A DNA stretch of 64,000 nucleotides from Halobaculum gomorrense (GTDB lineage Archaea > Halobacteriota > Halobacteria > Halobacteriales > Haloferacaceae), in contig NZ_FQWV01000003.1 in the NCBI RefSeq assembly GCF_900129775.1, positions 248,001 through 312,000 on the forward strand, in the 5' to 3' direction. Below the pieces are notes generated by a model that did not search any database, was not told the DNA's origin, and saw nothing but the letters and a program-made list of their open reading frames with translations. The translations under genes were made by a program, and so were the position numbers. This document shows positions 8,349-16,442 of this stretch, piece by piece. The first letter of the stretch is position 1, and every line of letters starts with the position of its first letter.

Positions 8349-8669
8349 ATGAGTACCGGGGGAGACGAGAGCCCGATCCTCAGCTGTGACCTGCAGGGCG
8401 GAACGCTGTCGGTGTATGAGACGGAGGTGCGGATCGACCGATCTGGGGCGTCGATGTTCGAGGACAAGACGCTCCCGATGGCCGACATCCGCGATGTCGT
8501 CTACGACCCGGGGTTCCTGAGCGGCCACCTCCAGCTTGTCGAAGCCGGCGTCGAGCCCGCCGAGGGCGGCCTGTTGAGTCACCCCGTCGACGAGAACACC
8601 CTCTACTTCCCCCGGACGGGGCGGAAGTGTGCGCGGCGCGCCCGCGACGCGATCCTCGAACGGATCTGA
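8349..8669 (+). CDS. Small cytosolic protein of unknown function (106 residues)
   Basis: The ATG at 8349 gives 106 residues; a longer reading begins inside the previous gene in another frame and is not credible. The sequence alternates short beta strands (ILSCDLQGGTLSVYETEVRI, SMFEDKTLPMADIRDVVY, HLQLVEAGV) and ends with a helix rich in Arg (RKCARRARDAILERI). This seven-strand-plus-helix pattern resembles small PH-like domains found in archaeal proteins, but the assignment is only structural intuition. There is no signal peptide, membrane segment or catalytic motif. It lies 47 bases after the HTH-10 regulator on the same strand and may be cotranscribed with it. Confidence 0.65.
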   Translation: MSTGGDESPILSCDLQGGTLSVYETEVRIDRSGASMFEDKTLPMADIRDVVYDPGFLSGHLQLVEAGVEPAEGGLLSHPVDENTLYFPRTGRKCARRARDAILERI

Positions 8670-8763
8670 TCCCGCACCACCGCTGTAGACCTCGCACGCG
8701 CTCGAGCCGCGGGCGTGGCTGCCGCCGACGCCCTTTATTCCCCGAGGAGGGAACGTTCGGAAC

Positions 8764-9627
8764 ATGCAGTACAGCTACGACGGGACGGCGAGCACCGAAC
8801 TGTTCGAGGCATACGGGGCCGACGAGGACCCGTTCCCGACGCCGTCCGGGACCACCTTCCCCCCGCGGACGAACCGGTGTGAAGAGGTGAACGTGCTCAA
8901 ACGGCTGCTGTTTCCCGCCTGCTGGAACGCCGGGCCCCTGACCGAGGACCCGGCCGAGGTGCGGGCGCAGCTGAACGAGCTCGGCGGGCTGTTCGCCGCC
9001 GGGATCGAACCGTACACCGGAGCGGACCCGACGGAGATCGTCGACGGCGTCTTCGACCAGCTCCCGCGGATCCGCGACCAACTCAAGAAGGACATCACGG
9101 CCGCCTACAAGGGCGATCCCGCGGCCAAGACCTACCTCGAGATCATCCGCTCGTACCCCGGCTTCCACGCCGTGATGATCCAGCGGGTCGCACACGCCCT
9201 CTACGAGGCGGACGCGCCCGAGTACGCCCGCGAACTCACGGAGTACGCGAAGGCCGTGACGGGCATCGACATCCACCCCGGCGCGGAGCTCGGGGAGTAC
9301 TGCTTCATCGATCACGGGACCGGCGTCGTCATCGGCGAGACCGCGACGGTCGGCGACTGGGTCCGGATCTATCAGGACGTCACCCTCGGCGCGCTCCACT
9401 TCGAGGAGGACGAGACCGACGGGAAGGCGCTGAAGAAGGGATACAAGCGCCACCCGGACGTCGGCGACAACGTCGTCATCGGGGCCGGAACGAAGGTACT
9501 CGGCCCGATCACGGTCGGCGATCACGTGAGCATCGGCGCGAACTCGTGGGTGACCCAGGACGTCCCCGACCACACGAGCGTCTACGTCGCCGACCACCCG
9601 AAACAGGAGCGGAAGCCGACGGACTGA
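8764..9627 (+). CDS. epsC: Serine O-acetyltransferase
   Basis: A 287-residue enzyme of the EpsC/CysE branch that transfers acetyl from acetyl-CoA to L-serine, the first step of cysteine synthesis. An all-helical N-terminal domain (about 1-160, with DPAAKTYLEIIRSYPGFHAV and QRVAHALYE) precedes the left-handed beta-helix of hexapeptide repeats (about 170-275: GIDIHPGAELGEYCFIDH, GVVIGETATVGDW, GAGTKVLGPITVGDHVSIGA). The catalytic His-Asp neighbourhood is visible in FIDHGTG. A TATA-like CTTTATT about 30 bases ahead of the ATG supports this start. The gene is separated from the upstream small protein by 94 bases and is likely its own unit. Confidence 0.93.
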   Translation: MQYSYDGTASTELFEAYGADEDPFPTPSGTTFPPRTNRCEEVNVLKRLLFPACWNAGPLTEDPAEVRAQLNELGGLFAAGIEPYTGADPTEIVDGVFDQLPRIRDQLKKDITAAYKGDPAAKTYLEIIRSYPGFHAVMIQRVAHALYEADAPEYARELTEYAKAVTGIDIHPGAELGEYCFIDHGTGVVIGETATVGDWVRIYQDVTLGALHFEEDETDGKALKKGYKRHPDVGDNVVIGAGTKVLGPITVGDHVSIGANSWVTQDVPDHTSVYVADHPKQERKPTD

Positions 9628-9862
9628 GTGGGATCGTGCCGTGAGTCTCCGGGCGTGCGTGTCGTACACTCGTCACCGCCGAGTTGTTTTCTCCCTGTCG
9701 GCGGCGAGTCGACTGTCGGGTAGCCACTACACATTCGGTAATCACGGTCCGTGTAGTGATTTCAGAAAGTGCACTACAGGCCAGTATTTGTTACAGTGGA
9801 GCGTGTTTAATACGGGTATGACAGCGGGTGAAGGTTCGAGGCGACTGGAGCGCTGCTCGAAC

Positions 9863-10276
9863 ATGACGCGCCGTCATCTGTTCGGAGCTGCCGCAGCCGG
9901 AGTCATCGGGGGTCTCTCTGGCTGTGCGTCGGTCTTCACATCTCGCCCTGACATGGATCTCGTTGTCGCCAACTACCGCGACACACCTGTTGACATCGAA
10001 CTCGTGGTGTTGCCCGCTGGTGCCGACGAGGAAAACCGGGCCGTCTACCAGATGCGCGTAACCCTGCCGACAATGGCGGGCGAGGAGGACATGTGGCGTG
10101 CGGATTCGTTTGCTCCCTCGAGGGAGTACGCTGTCCAGGTTTCGTTCATCGATGCCGACCGGGCAGCCCGCTACCGGTACGAACCCACATGTTCGCAGGG
10201 TGAGGTCGATGAAATCGGCGTTCGCATCGACGTCTATGATGACGACGTGCGGTTCCATCAGAGCGACTGTTCCTGA
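9863..10276 (+). CDS. Tat-exported lipoprotein, unknown function
   Basis: The ATG at 9863 starts a textbook haloarchaeal Tat lipoprotein signal: TRRHLFGAAAAG followed by a hydrophobic stretch and the lipobox LSGC, so the mature protein would be anchored through Cys after about 20 residues. Another ATG at 9818 would add 15 residues ahead of the twin arginine and is less likely. The mature part (about 115 residues) is beta-rich, with VVANYRDTPVDIELVVLP and a C-terminal VDEIGVRIDVYDDD, resembling small immunoglobulin-like extracellular domains. The gene sits in a patch of lower GC (about 9640-11100), suggesting later acquisition. A role on the cell surface is likely; nothing more can be said. 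Confidence 0.75.
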   Translation: MTRRHLFGAAAAGVIGGLSGCASVFTSRPDMDLVVANYRDTPVDIELVVLPAGADEENRAVYQMRVTLPTMAGEEDMWRADSFAPSREYAVQVSFIDADRAARYRYEPTCSQGEVDEIGVRIDVYDDDVRFHQSDCS

Positions 10277-10453
10277 TACTGCTGGTTACCGCTGTGCGAG
10301 GAAAGCGGCGTCGTACGTGTGTCTCCCCTTCTTAGCAGTGTCTTCCGGGTGAGTTGGACGACGGCCATCCAGTCCCCGACCTCGTTTCCATCGGGCACAA
10401 CGACTACCGATTGACCGAGACACCCTCCGAATTGACCGCCTCGATGGGCACAT

Positions 10454-10948
10454 CTAAACTGTGGTCGTCCCGACGCGGTCAAGTCTCGAAGCGGCGGAGT
10501 CCAATGCGCCCTCGAGCATTTCCGACCAGTCTCTCCGTTCGAATCCAACGTTATCCCACGAAAATCCTCTCTCGTCGTTGTTCGCGCTCACACTCCGCCC
10601 GTCCCTTGAGGCATTGATTTCGACCCGCTTGTTCCCGGTCAACCCCCGCGTCGAACCTGTCGTTCGGTAGACGCCCTGCTCATCCAGGAACTCGATCCGA
10701 ACGTTTGCGTACCCACCTTCGAAGGCAACGATCCGGAAGGAGAAATCCCTCTCTGTGACGTTCTGCTTGAGGTCTTCGATGGCCGCATCCATCGCCGTAT
10801 CGCCCGACCATCGATTCGTGCCAATCCCCTGCACCTGTCGGCCGTCGTCTGTTACCCCCGTGGCGACCGCGATATTCTTCTTCGTGATCCTCCACATCGG
10901 AGCACTGTACACCACCGAAACGTCCCGGATATCCAACCCCTGAGACAT
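10454..10948 (-). CDS. Hypothetical protein in low-GC patch
   Basis: Reading from the ATG whose complement ends at 10948 gives 164 residues (MSQGLDIRD); in-frame ATGs at 10954 and 10966 would add two or six residues. There are mixed beta strands and helices (WRITKKNIAVATGVTDDGRQ, FSFRIVAFEGGYANVRIEFLDEQGVYRT) and a C-terminal helix with SEMLEGALDSAASRLDRVG. No signal peptide or membrane span is seen. Codon use is less GC-biased than in the neighbourhood. The family is not recognised. It faces the lipoprotein gene tail to tail with about 180 bases between the stops. Confidence 0.6.
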   Translation of the reverse strand: MSQGLDIRDVSVVYSAPMWRITKKNIAVATGVTDDGRQVQGIGTNRWSGDTAMDAAIEDLKQNVTERDFSFRIVAFEGGYANVRIEFLDEQGVYRTTGSTRGLTGNKRVEINASRDGRSVSANNDERGFSWDNVGFERRDWSEMLEGALDSAASRLDRVGTTTV

Positions 10949-10966
10949 TGGCATCCCCCCCATCAA

Positions 10967-11184
10967 CGCTACTGTGGGTAGAGCAATAGGATTTGGAGAT
11001 TTCGGTGGATTTTAACTACGGAGGGACGAAACAGGAGATTCACATATCTTCCTTTACGAATGGTTGACCGAGTATCGAATACATGAAAGGAATAGACGCT
11101 TCGCGTTGAGTTCGGCGTCTGTATCCATCACGTCGGTCGCGTGGAAGAACACGAGTGGCGTTCTCCGAGACGCTCCCGGTGCGG
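10967..11184. other. Low-GC intergenic patch, nothing recognised
   Basis: AT-richer sequence between the hypothetical gene and the MetF-like gene. I see no tRNA, repeat or open frame of convincing composition. It forms the right edge of the lower-GC patch that begins near 9640. Confidence 0.5.
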
Positions 11185-12042
11185 CTACTCGTCCAGCCGG
11201 CCGTAGCGCCAGTCCTCGGTGTCGGCCGACTGGTTGAACGTGTAGACGTGGACGTTCCGGAGGCCGTACTCGGGGTCGCCGACGTACGGCGCGAGCCCGT
11301 CGATCAGCCGGTCGGGGGTGTACATCCCCCGTGAGCCGATGAGCTGTTTGACGAAGCCGAGCACCCCGGTCGTCTTCCGGAGGAACTTCACCGAGTCGCC
11401 GACGCCGACCTTCTTCGAGATGTTCAACAGTTTCTGGTATTTCATCACACCGGGGATCCCCACGTCGACCGGGAGGTCGACCCCGCGCTCGCGGATCTCC
11501 TCGATCCACGCGATCACCGCGTCGGGATCGTAGCAGAGCTGCGTGACGATGTAGGTAGCGTACGGTTCCTTCTTCTCCATTGCCTCGGCGAGCGTCTCGT
11601 CGGAGAGGAACTCGTGGCCCTCCGGGTAGCCCGTGATGCCGACGTCCTCGAACTCGTAGTCGAGGTCGTCGAGCGCCACCAGCAGTTCCTGGGCGGAGGT
11701 GAACTCGCCGGCCGGCTCCTCGCGGTCCCCGCCGGGGACGAAGATGTCGGTGACGCCGGCCTCGGTGAGCCGGCGCGCGATCTCCTCGAGGTGGTCCGTG
11801 TCCTCCACGTACCGGGCCGCGATGTGGGGGACCATCTCGTACCCCTGTTCGGCCGCCGTCTCCGTCCACTCGACGGTCGCGCCGATCCCCAGCGTCGGCG
11901 ACGTGGTGACCGCGATGGTCGCGCCGTCGGGCAGCTGGTCGAGCTGCTCGGCCATGCTGTCGAACGGCATCAGTTCGAACTTCGGCTCCGCGAGCAGCTG
12001 CTGTACCCCCTCGTCGGTCGTCGGTGGTGATTCCAGTGACAT
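11185..12042 (-). CDS. Methylenetetrahydrofolate reductase-family protein (MetF-like)
   Basis: A 285-residue single-domain TIM-barrel protein of MetF length. The N-terminus has FELMPF, matching the FEFFPP segment that carries the catalytic Glu of MetF. Farther on, VPHIAARYV, DIFVPGGD, GITGYPEGH, YIVTQLCYD, GIPGVMKY and HVYTFNQ follow the order of the flavin- and folate-binding elements (the TQFFFD and HFYTLNR positions of E. coli MetF). MetF interconverts methylene- and methyl-tetrahydrofolate. The gene follows the DmdA-like gene by 88 bases with no visible TATA box, so the two are probably one transcript; in that setting oxidation of methyl-tetrahydrofolate released by the demethylase is the expected direction. 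Divergence from housekeeping MetF is considerable. Confidence 0.8.
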   Translation of the reverse strand: MSLESPPTTDEGVQQLLAEPKFELMPFDSMAEQLDQLPDGATIAVTTSPTLGIGATVEWTETAAEQGYEMVPHIAARYVEDTDHLEEIARRLTEAGVTDIFVPGGDREEPAGEFTSAQELLVALDDLDYEFEDVGITGYPEGHEFLSDETLAEAMEKKEPYATYIVTQLCYDPDAVIAWIEEIRERGVDLPVDVGIPGVMKYQKLLNISKKVGVGDSVKFLRKTTGVLGFVKQLIGSRGMYTPDRLIDGLAPYVGDPEYGLRNVHVYTFNQSADTEDWRYGRLDE

Positions 12043-12130
12043 TCGTTCGGTGTTCCTGTCGGCGGCCGGGTGGGTCCCCGCCGGGGCGTCGTCCCGCGGA
12101 CGCGGCCCAGGCGCGGCGTTCGGGCGTCGG

Positions 12131-13516
12131 TTACTCCTCTGCTTCCTTGCGGGCGTTCAACTTCGCCTGCTCGCGTGCGCTCGGGTTGACGGACTCTTTG
12201 AACGGTACCTTCGCGACCGTGGCGAACGTCGGTTCGCCGGGCTCCTCGGAGTACTCGTCGGGGAGGTGGACCTGGAACTCCAGATCGGGGGCCTCGTCGT
12301 AGATCTCGTCGTTGAGCGGCGTGTCGGTGACCTCCTGGAGCTTCTCGGCCGGGACGAACCCCATGCCGATGTTGGTCTCGAGGTCCGGGTTCCACCACGG
12401 CGAGGTGAGGTAGCCGCACTCCTCGCCCGTCTCGGGGTCGGAGATGAGCCAGAAGTCCGGCGCGTAGTCGCGGATCGGCTCGCCGGCCATCTTCAGCCCG
12501 ACGAGCTTGTGCTCGAACGGGTAGTTGCCGTTCTCGATCTGCTCCTTCTGCGTCTCCAGCGTCTCCTTGCCGATGTAGTCGGCGTCCTTGTCGTCCGGGA
12601 CGTGGTAGCCCAGGTTCACCTGGAACGGGGAGGTCTCGTGGTCGAGGTCCTGGCCCCAGGACATGATGCCGGCGGCGATGCGGCGGTGGTGGCCCGGCGC
12701 GATCTGGCGGCCGCCGTGATCCTTGACGCTCACCAGGACGGGATCCCAGACGCGCTCGGCGTACTTCGAGGCCTCCTTGACGTAGATCTCGAAGCCCTCC
12801 TCGCCGGAGAAGCCGGTCTGGCTGATAAGCACGTCGACCCCGTCGATCTCGGCCTCCATGAGGCCGTAGTACGGGATCTCCTTGACCTCGTCGCCGACGA
12901 CGTCGACCATCACATCGAGGGCTTTCGGCCCCTGAATCTGCATCGGCGCGACGTCGATCTCGTCGATCTCGACGTCGAAGTCGTTGTCGACGTTGACGCC
13001 CTGGAGCCACTGCATCAGCGTCGAGTCCGAGATGGAGAACCAGAACTCGTCCTCCTCGGGACGGAGCAACACCGGGTCGTTGAGCACGCCGCCGTCCTCG
13101 TTACAGAGGATGACGTACTTGCCGTCCATCGCGTCCATGCCCGTCACGTCACGCGTGACGACGTAGTTCGTGAGCGCTTCCGCGTCCGGCCCCTTCACGC
13201 GGATCTGCCGCTCGACGGCCACGTCCCACAGCGTCACGTCGTTGGTCAGCGCGTCGTACTCCTTCATCACGCCGCCGTCCTCGGGTTCGATGAGGCCGCG
13301 CGGGTGGTAGAGGCGGTTGTAAACGGTGGCCCGCCAGGCGCCCTCCTCGTTGAACGACTTGTGGAAGAACGGTGACTTCCGCACGCGGGTCGACACCAGC
13401 ATCTCGATGCCGGGGTCGCCCGTCTGCCGCAGGTTCCTCGGGACTGTCCGGTCCGACTGGTCGACTTGTGGATGGTTCGGGTGGTCCATCGCCTGTTGTG
13501 ACGGGTCGTCTGCCAT
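12131..13516 (-). CDS. DmdA/GcvT-family tetrahydrofolate-dependent demethylase
   Basis: A 461-residue aminomethyltransferase-fold protein. Alignment by eye to the DMSP demethylase DmdA of SAR11 is extensive: RVRKSPFF (RLRRTPF in DmdA), ATVYNRLYHP, VTLWDVAVERQI (VQIWDVSAERQV), NYVVTRDVTG, GGVLNDPVLL (KGFMLNDPVVL), FWFSISDS (WWISIADS), MQIQGPKA and SQTGFSGEEGFEIYV. DmdA moves a methyl from dimethylsulfoniopropionate to tetrahydrofolate. The protein is some 90 residues longer, with N- and C-terminal extensions, so another methylated substrate is possible. It is divergent from folD and upstream of the MetF-like gene. A TATA-like box lies about 30 bases before the start. Confidence 0.82.
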   Translation of the reverse strand: MADDPSQQAMDHPNHPQVDQSDRTVPRNLRQTGDPGIEMLVSTRVRKSPFFHKSFNEEGAWRATVYNRLYHPRGLIEPEDGGVMKEYDALTNDVTLWDVAVERQIRVKGPDAEALTNYVVTRDVTGMDAMDGKYVILCNEDGGVLNDPVLLRPEEDEFWFSISDSTLMQWLQGVNVDNDFDVEIDEIDVAPMQIQGPKALDVMVDVVGDEVKEIPYYGLMEAEIDGVDVLISQTGFSGEEGFEIYVKEASKYAERVWDPVLVSVKDHGGRQIAPGHHRRIAAGIMSWGQDLDHETSPFQVNLGYHVPDDKDADYIGKETLETQKEQIENGNYPFEHKLVGLKMAGEPIRDYAPDFWLISDPETGEECGYLTSPWWNPDLETNIGMGFVPAEKLQEVTDTPLNDEIYDEAPDLEFQVHLPDEYSEEPGEPTFATVAKVPFKESVNPSAREQAKLNARKEAEE

Positions 13517-13854
13517 CCTTTACCCGTGGAAACCGGTCCTACATAAATAACGGGGAGAAACGAGACGGATACCGGCGCGCTGACGGCCCGAGAGTGTCGA
13601 AAACGGGAGTAAGAGCCGTTTTTCGACTGCCCGCCGAGCGTGCCGGTCACGACGGCCGCGCAACTATACGTGCTAGCGCGCTGGTACGTTATGGAATCGG
13701 CGGTACGGTGGCCGCTCACGGGGCCGTCGACCCGACCATTCTTATCGGTCGCACCGGGACGGTCGGACGACGCGCTTCGGGCGCCGGACGGCGGCCACCG
13801 GGTGACACCAATGAACGACGAACACACGACGACGAGCGGACGGGTGAGAGGATC
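13517..13854. other. 338-base divergent promoter region between the DmdA-like gene and folD
   Basis: It holds a TATA-like box for the minus-strand demethylase gene (13541-13550, reading TTATTTATGT on that strand) and a weaker TTCTTATC near 13737-13744 that could start the folD transcript. A 15-codon frame from the ATG at 13811 ends in a GTGA overlap with the folD start. No other gene is seen. Confidence 0.5.
13541..13550 (-). promoter_or_regulatory. TATA-like box for the DmdA-like gene
   Basis: On the minus strand TTATTTATGT is centred about 30 bases before the ATG at 13516, the spacing expected for a leaderless or nearly leaderless haloarchaeal transcript. Confidence 0.5.
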
Positions 13855-14748
13855 GTGACGCACGTACTGGACGGGAACGCGGTCGGCGACCGCATCCGGG
13901 ACGGCCTCCGCGAGGGGATCGACGACCTGGCGGACGCGGGGGTGACGCCGGGGCTCGCGACGGTGTTGATGAGCGACGACCCCGCCAGCGAGACGTACGT
14001 CTCCATGAAGATGAAGGCCTGTGAGGAGGTCGGCATCGACAGCATCCACCGCGAGCTCGACCCCGACGCACCGGCCGAGGAGCTGTTCGGGACGGTCGAG
14101 GAGCTGAACGACGACCCCGCAGTCAACGGGATCCTCGTGCAGATGCCGGTCCCGGATCACGTCGACGACCGCGAGGTGTTGCGCAGCATCGACCCGCTGA
14201 AGGACGTGGACGGGTTCCACCCGGAGAACGTCGGGCGGCTCGTCGCCGGGAACCCGCGGTTCAAACCCTGTACACCCCACGGCGTCCAGAAGCTCCTCGA
14301 CGCCGCGGACGTGGAGACGGAGGGGGCCGACGCGGTCGTCGTCGGCCGGTCGGACATCGTCGGGAAGCCGATGGCGAACCTGCTGATCCAGAAGGCGGAC
14401 GGCGGCAACGCCACGACGACGGTGTGTCACTCCCGGACCGGCGACCTCGCGGCGAAGACCCGCGAGGCCGACATCGTCATCGCGGCCGCGGGCGTCCCCG
14501 AGATGATCGACGGCTCGATGCTGAAGGAGGGCGCGACGGTCATCGACGTCGGCGTGAACCGGGTCGACGCAGACACGGAGAAGGGGTACGAACTCGTCGG
14601 CGACGTCGAGTTCGAGAGCGCAGAGGAGGTCGCCGACGTGATCACGCCCGTCCCGGGCGGCGTCGGGCCGATGACGATCACGATGCTCCTGTACAACACG
14701 GTGAAAGCCGCGAGCCTGCAGCACGATCACCCGGTCGACCTCCCCTGA
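13855..14748 (+). CDS. folD: Bifunctional methylene-tetrahydrofolate dehydrogenase / methenyl-tetrahydrofolate cyclohydrolase
   Basis: The GTG at 13855 gives 297 residues beginning MTHVLDGNAVGDRI, the usual FolD N-terminus. All signature elements are intact: ETYVSMKMKACEEVGI with catalytic Tyr and Lys, VQMPVP with Gln, KDVDGFHPENVGRL with Asp, PCTPHGV, the Rossmann segment VVGRSDIVGKP, and TPVPGGVGPMTITML. The enzyme oxidises 5,10-methylene-tetrahydrofolate to 10-formyl-tetrahydrofolate in the cytosol. It is transcribed away from the DmdA-like and MetF-like genes, whose product it would use if methyl groups are oxidised. It is the canonical partner to the altered copy near 2.6 kb. Confidence 0.93.
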   Translation: MTHVLDGNAVGDRIRDGLREGIDDLADAGVTPGLATVLMSDDPASETYVSMKMKACEEVGIDSIHRELDPDAPAEELFGTVEELNDDPAVNGILVQMPVPDHVDDREVLRSIDPLKDVDGFHPENVGRLVAGNPRFKPCTPHGVQKLLDAADVETEGADAVVVGRSDIVGKPMANLLIQKADGGNATTTVCHSRTGDLAAKTREADIVIAAAGVPEMIDGSMLKEGATVIDVGVNRVDADTEKGYELVGDVEFESAEEVADVITPVPGGVGPMTITMLLYNTVKAASLQHDHPVDLP

Positions 14749-14909
14749 GGCCGGCGAGACGTCTCCGTGATGTGAGACGTCTTGTTCTCGTCGAACGTCC
14801 TGTCCGTGCGGGATGAAACCGACAGACTGCGGAGTGGTATCCGTGAAGCTTATATGGCGGTCGGAGCGAGTGGGCGACCAGTCGGGCCGTTACCACGAAC
14901 CGACTACGC

Positions 14910-16163
14910 ATGGACCGGAACACCACCGACACAGTCGAATTCGCCGACATCGAGGCCGCCCAGCGACGGCTCGACGACCCGAGGGTCGTGAAGCAGACGC
15001 CGGTCGAGCGGAGCACGTCGCTGGAGGAGATGACCGGCGCCGAGGAGATACAGCTGAAGCTCGAACACCTCCAGTGGACGGGCTCGTTCAAGACGCGGGG
15101 CGCGTACAACAAGATCAAACACTGCGTGGGCGAGGGTGGCGTCGAGCACGTCGTCGCGGCGAGCGCCGGCAACCACGCGCAGGGGGTCGCGCTCGCGGCG
15201 ACGACGCTCGGCGTCGACGCGACGATCGTCATGCCGGAGAACGCCCCCCAGACGAAGGTGGACGCGACCCGCGGGTACGGCGCGACCGTCGAGCTCGTCG
15301 GGGACGACTTCCAGGCTGCGATGGAGTACGCGCAGCGACAGGCGGACGGCGACGGCGTCGAGTTCGTCCACGCCTATGATGACCCGCTGACCGTCGCGGG
15401 ACAGGGGACCCTCGGGGTCGAGATGCACGACGACGTCCCCGCGGCGGACACGGTCGTCGTCCCGATCGGCGGGGGTGGGCTCATCAGCGGCATCGCGACC
15501 GCCTTCGCCGAACGCAACCCGGAGACGCGGATCGTCGGGGTCCAAGCGACGGGCGCGGCGACGGTCCCCGAGAGCCTCGAGAAGGGGATCCCGCAGACCC
15601 TCGATTCGGTCGACACGATCGCCGACGGGATCGCGACCGGCGGTATCTCCGAACTCACCCTCTCGATCATCGAGGAGCACGTCGACGAGGTCGTGACGGT
15701 GACGAACAGCGAGATCGCCGAGGCGGTGTTGCTGTTGATGGAGCGGGCGAAGCAGGTCGTCGAGGGCGCGGGGGCGGCCTCGGTCGCGGCCGTCATCGGC
15801 GACGACCTCGACGTCGAAGGGGAGGTCGTCGTCCCGCTGTTGTGCGGCGGAAACCTCGACATGACGATGCTGCGGGCGGTGCTCATCCACGCGTTGACCC
15901 AGCGCGAACAGATGCTTCGGCTCCGCGTCCACATCGACGATCGGCCGGGCCGGATGGCGGAGATCTCCTCGGTGATCGCGGAGCACGACGCGAACATCCA
16001 CACCGTCCGCCACGACCGCGCCGTGGAGGACCTCGACATCGGGGAGGCGTATCTCGTCTTCGAGGTCGAGACGACCGGCTCCGGCCACGCGCGGTCGGTG
16101 ATCGACGCTATTACGGACCACGGCTACCCCGTCGACGTTGTGAACCGCGTCGACGCTAGTTGA
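14910..16163 (+). CDS. ilvA: Threonine ammonia-lyase with C-terminal ACT domain
   Basis: A 417-residue PLP enzyme of fold type II that deaminates threonine to 2-oxobutanoate, feeding isoleucine synthesis. The PLP lysine is K61 in GSFKTRGA; ASAGNHAQGVA and the glycine loop PIGGGGLISG hold the cofactor phosphate. Residues about 335-415 form an ACT-type regulatory domain (LRLRVHIDDRPGRMAEISSVIAEH), which in relatives binds amino acids for feedback control. Length is that of the catabolic/biosynthetic short form with one ACT unit. It follows folD by 161 bases on the same strand; with demethylated products such as glycine or serine nearby, a role in the same pathway is possible but not shown. Confidence 0.92.
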   Translation: MDRNTTDTVEFADIEAAQRRLDDPRVVKQTPVERSTSLEEMTGAEEIQLKLEHLQWTGSFKTRGAYNKIKHCVGEGGVEHVVAASAGNHAQGVALAATTLGVDATIVMPENAPQTKVDATRGYGATVELVGDDFQAAMEYAQRQADGDGVEFVHAYDDPLTVAGQGTLGVEMHDDVPAADTVVVPIGGGGLISGIATAFAERNPETRIVGVQATGAATVPESLEKGIPQTLDSVDTIADGIATGGISELTLSIIEEHVDEVVTVTNSEIAEAVLLLMERAKQVVEGAGAASVAAVIGDDLDVEGEVVVPLLCGGNLDMTMLRAVLIHALTQREQMLRLRVHIDDRPGRMAEISSVIAEHDANIHTVRHDRAVEDLDIGEAYLVFEVETTGSGHARSVIDAITDHGYPVDVVNRVDAS

Positions 16164-16206
16164 ATCCGTGACCGACTCGGGGAGACGAACGACGGCTGCC
16201 ACAAAG

Positions 16207-16348
16207 TACTTAAACACCCCAACTATTCCACCCGGGTGCTTATCCTCGAAAGCTCGTAGAACCCTATGAGGCAAAGTCACATGATAATCGGTGACAGTCG
16301 ACATTGGGGGAACCGGCCACCGTGGCGCGGTGCCCGGATACTGTCACC
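16207..16348 (+). promoter_or_regulatory. Promoter and structured 5' leader of BCCT transporter gene
   Basis: A TATA-like ACTTAAAC lies near 16207-16214, which would give a leader of roughly 200 bases, long for a haloarchaeon. Within it a perfect nine-base inverted repeat (16290-16298 and 16340-16348, GGTGACAGT and ACTGTCACC) can enclose a 41-base loop that has its own small CACC/GGTG pairing. Candidate regulatory stem or attenuator. Confidence 0.4.
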
Positions 16349-16442
16349 CCACGACGGAACCGACGGCAACCGACGGACGCGAAACGCGAACGGAGGGACG
16401 AAATGATACGGAACAACGGAACCGACGACGGAGGGGTACAGT

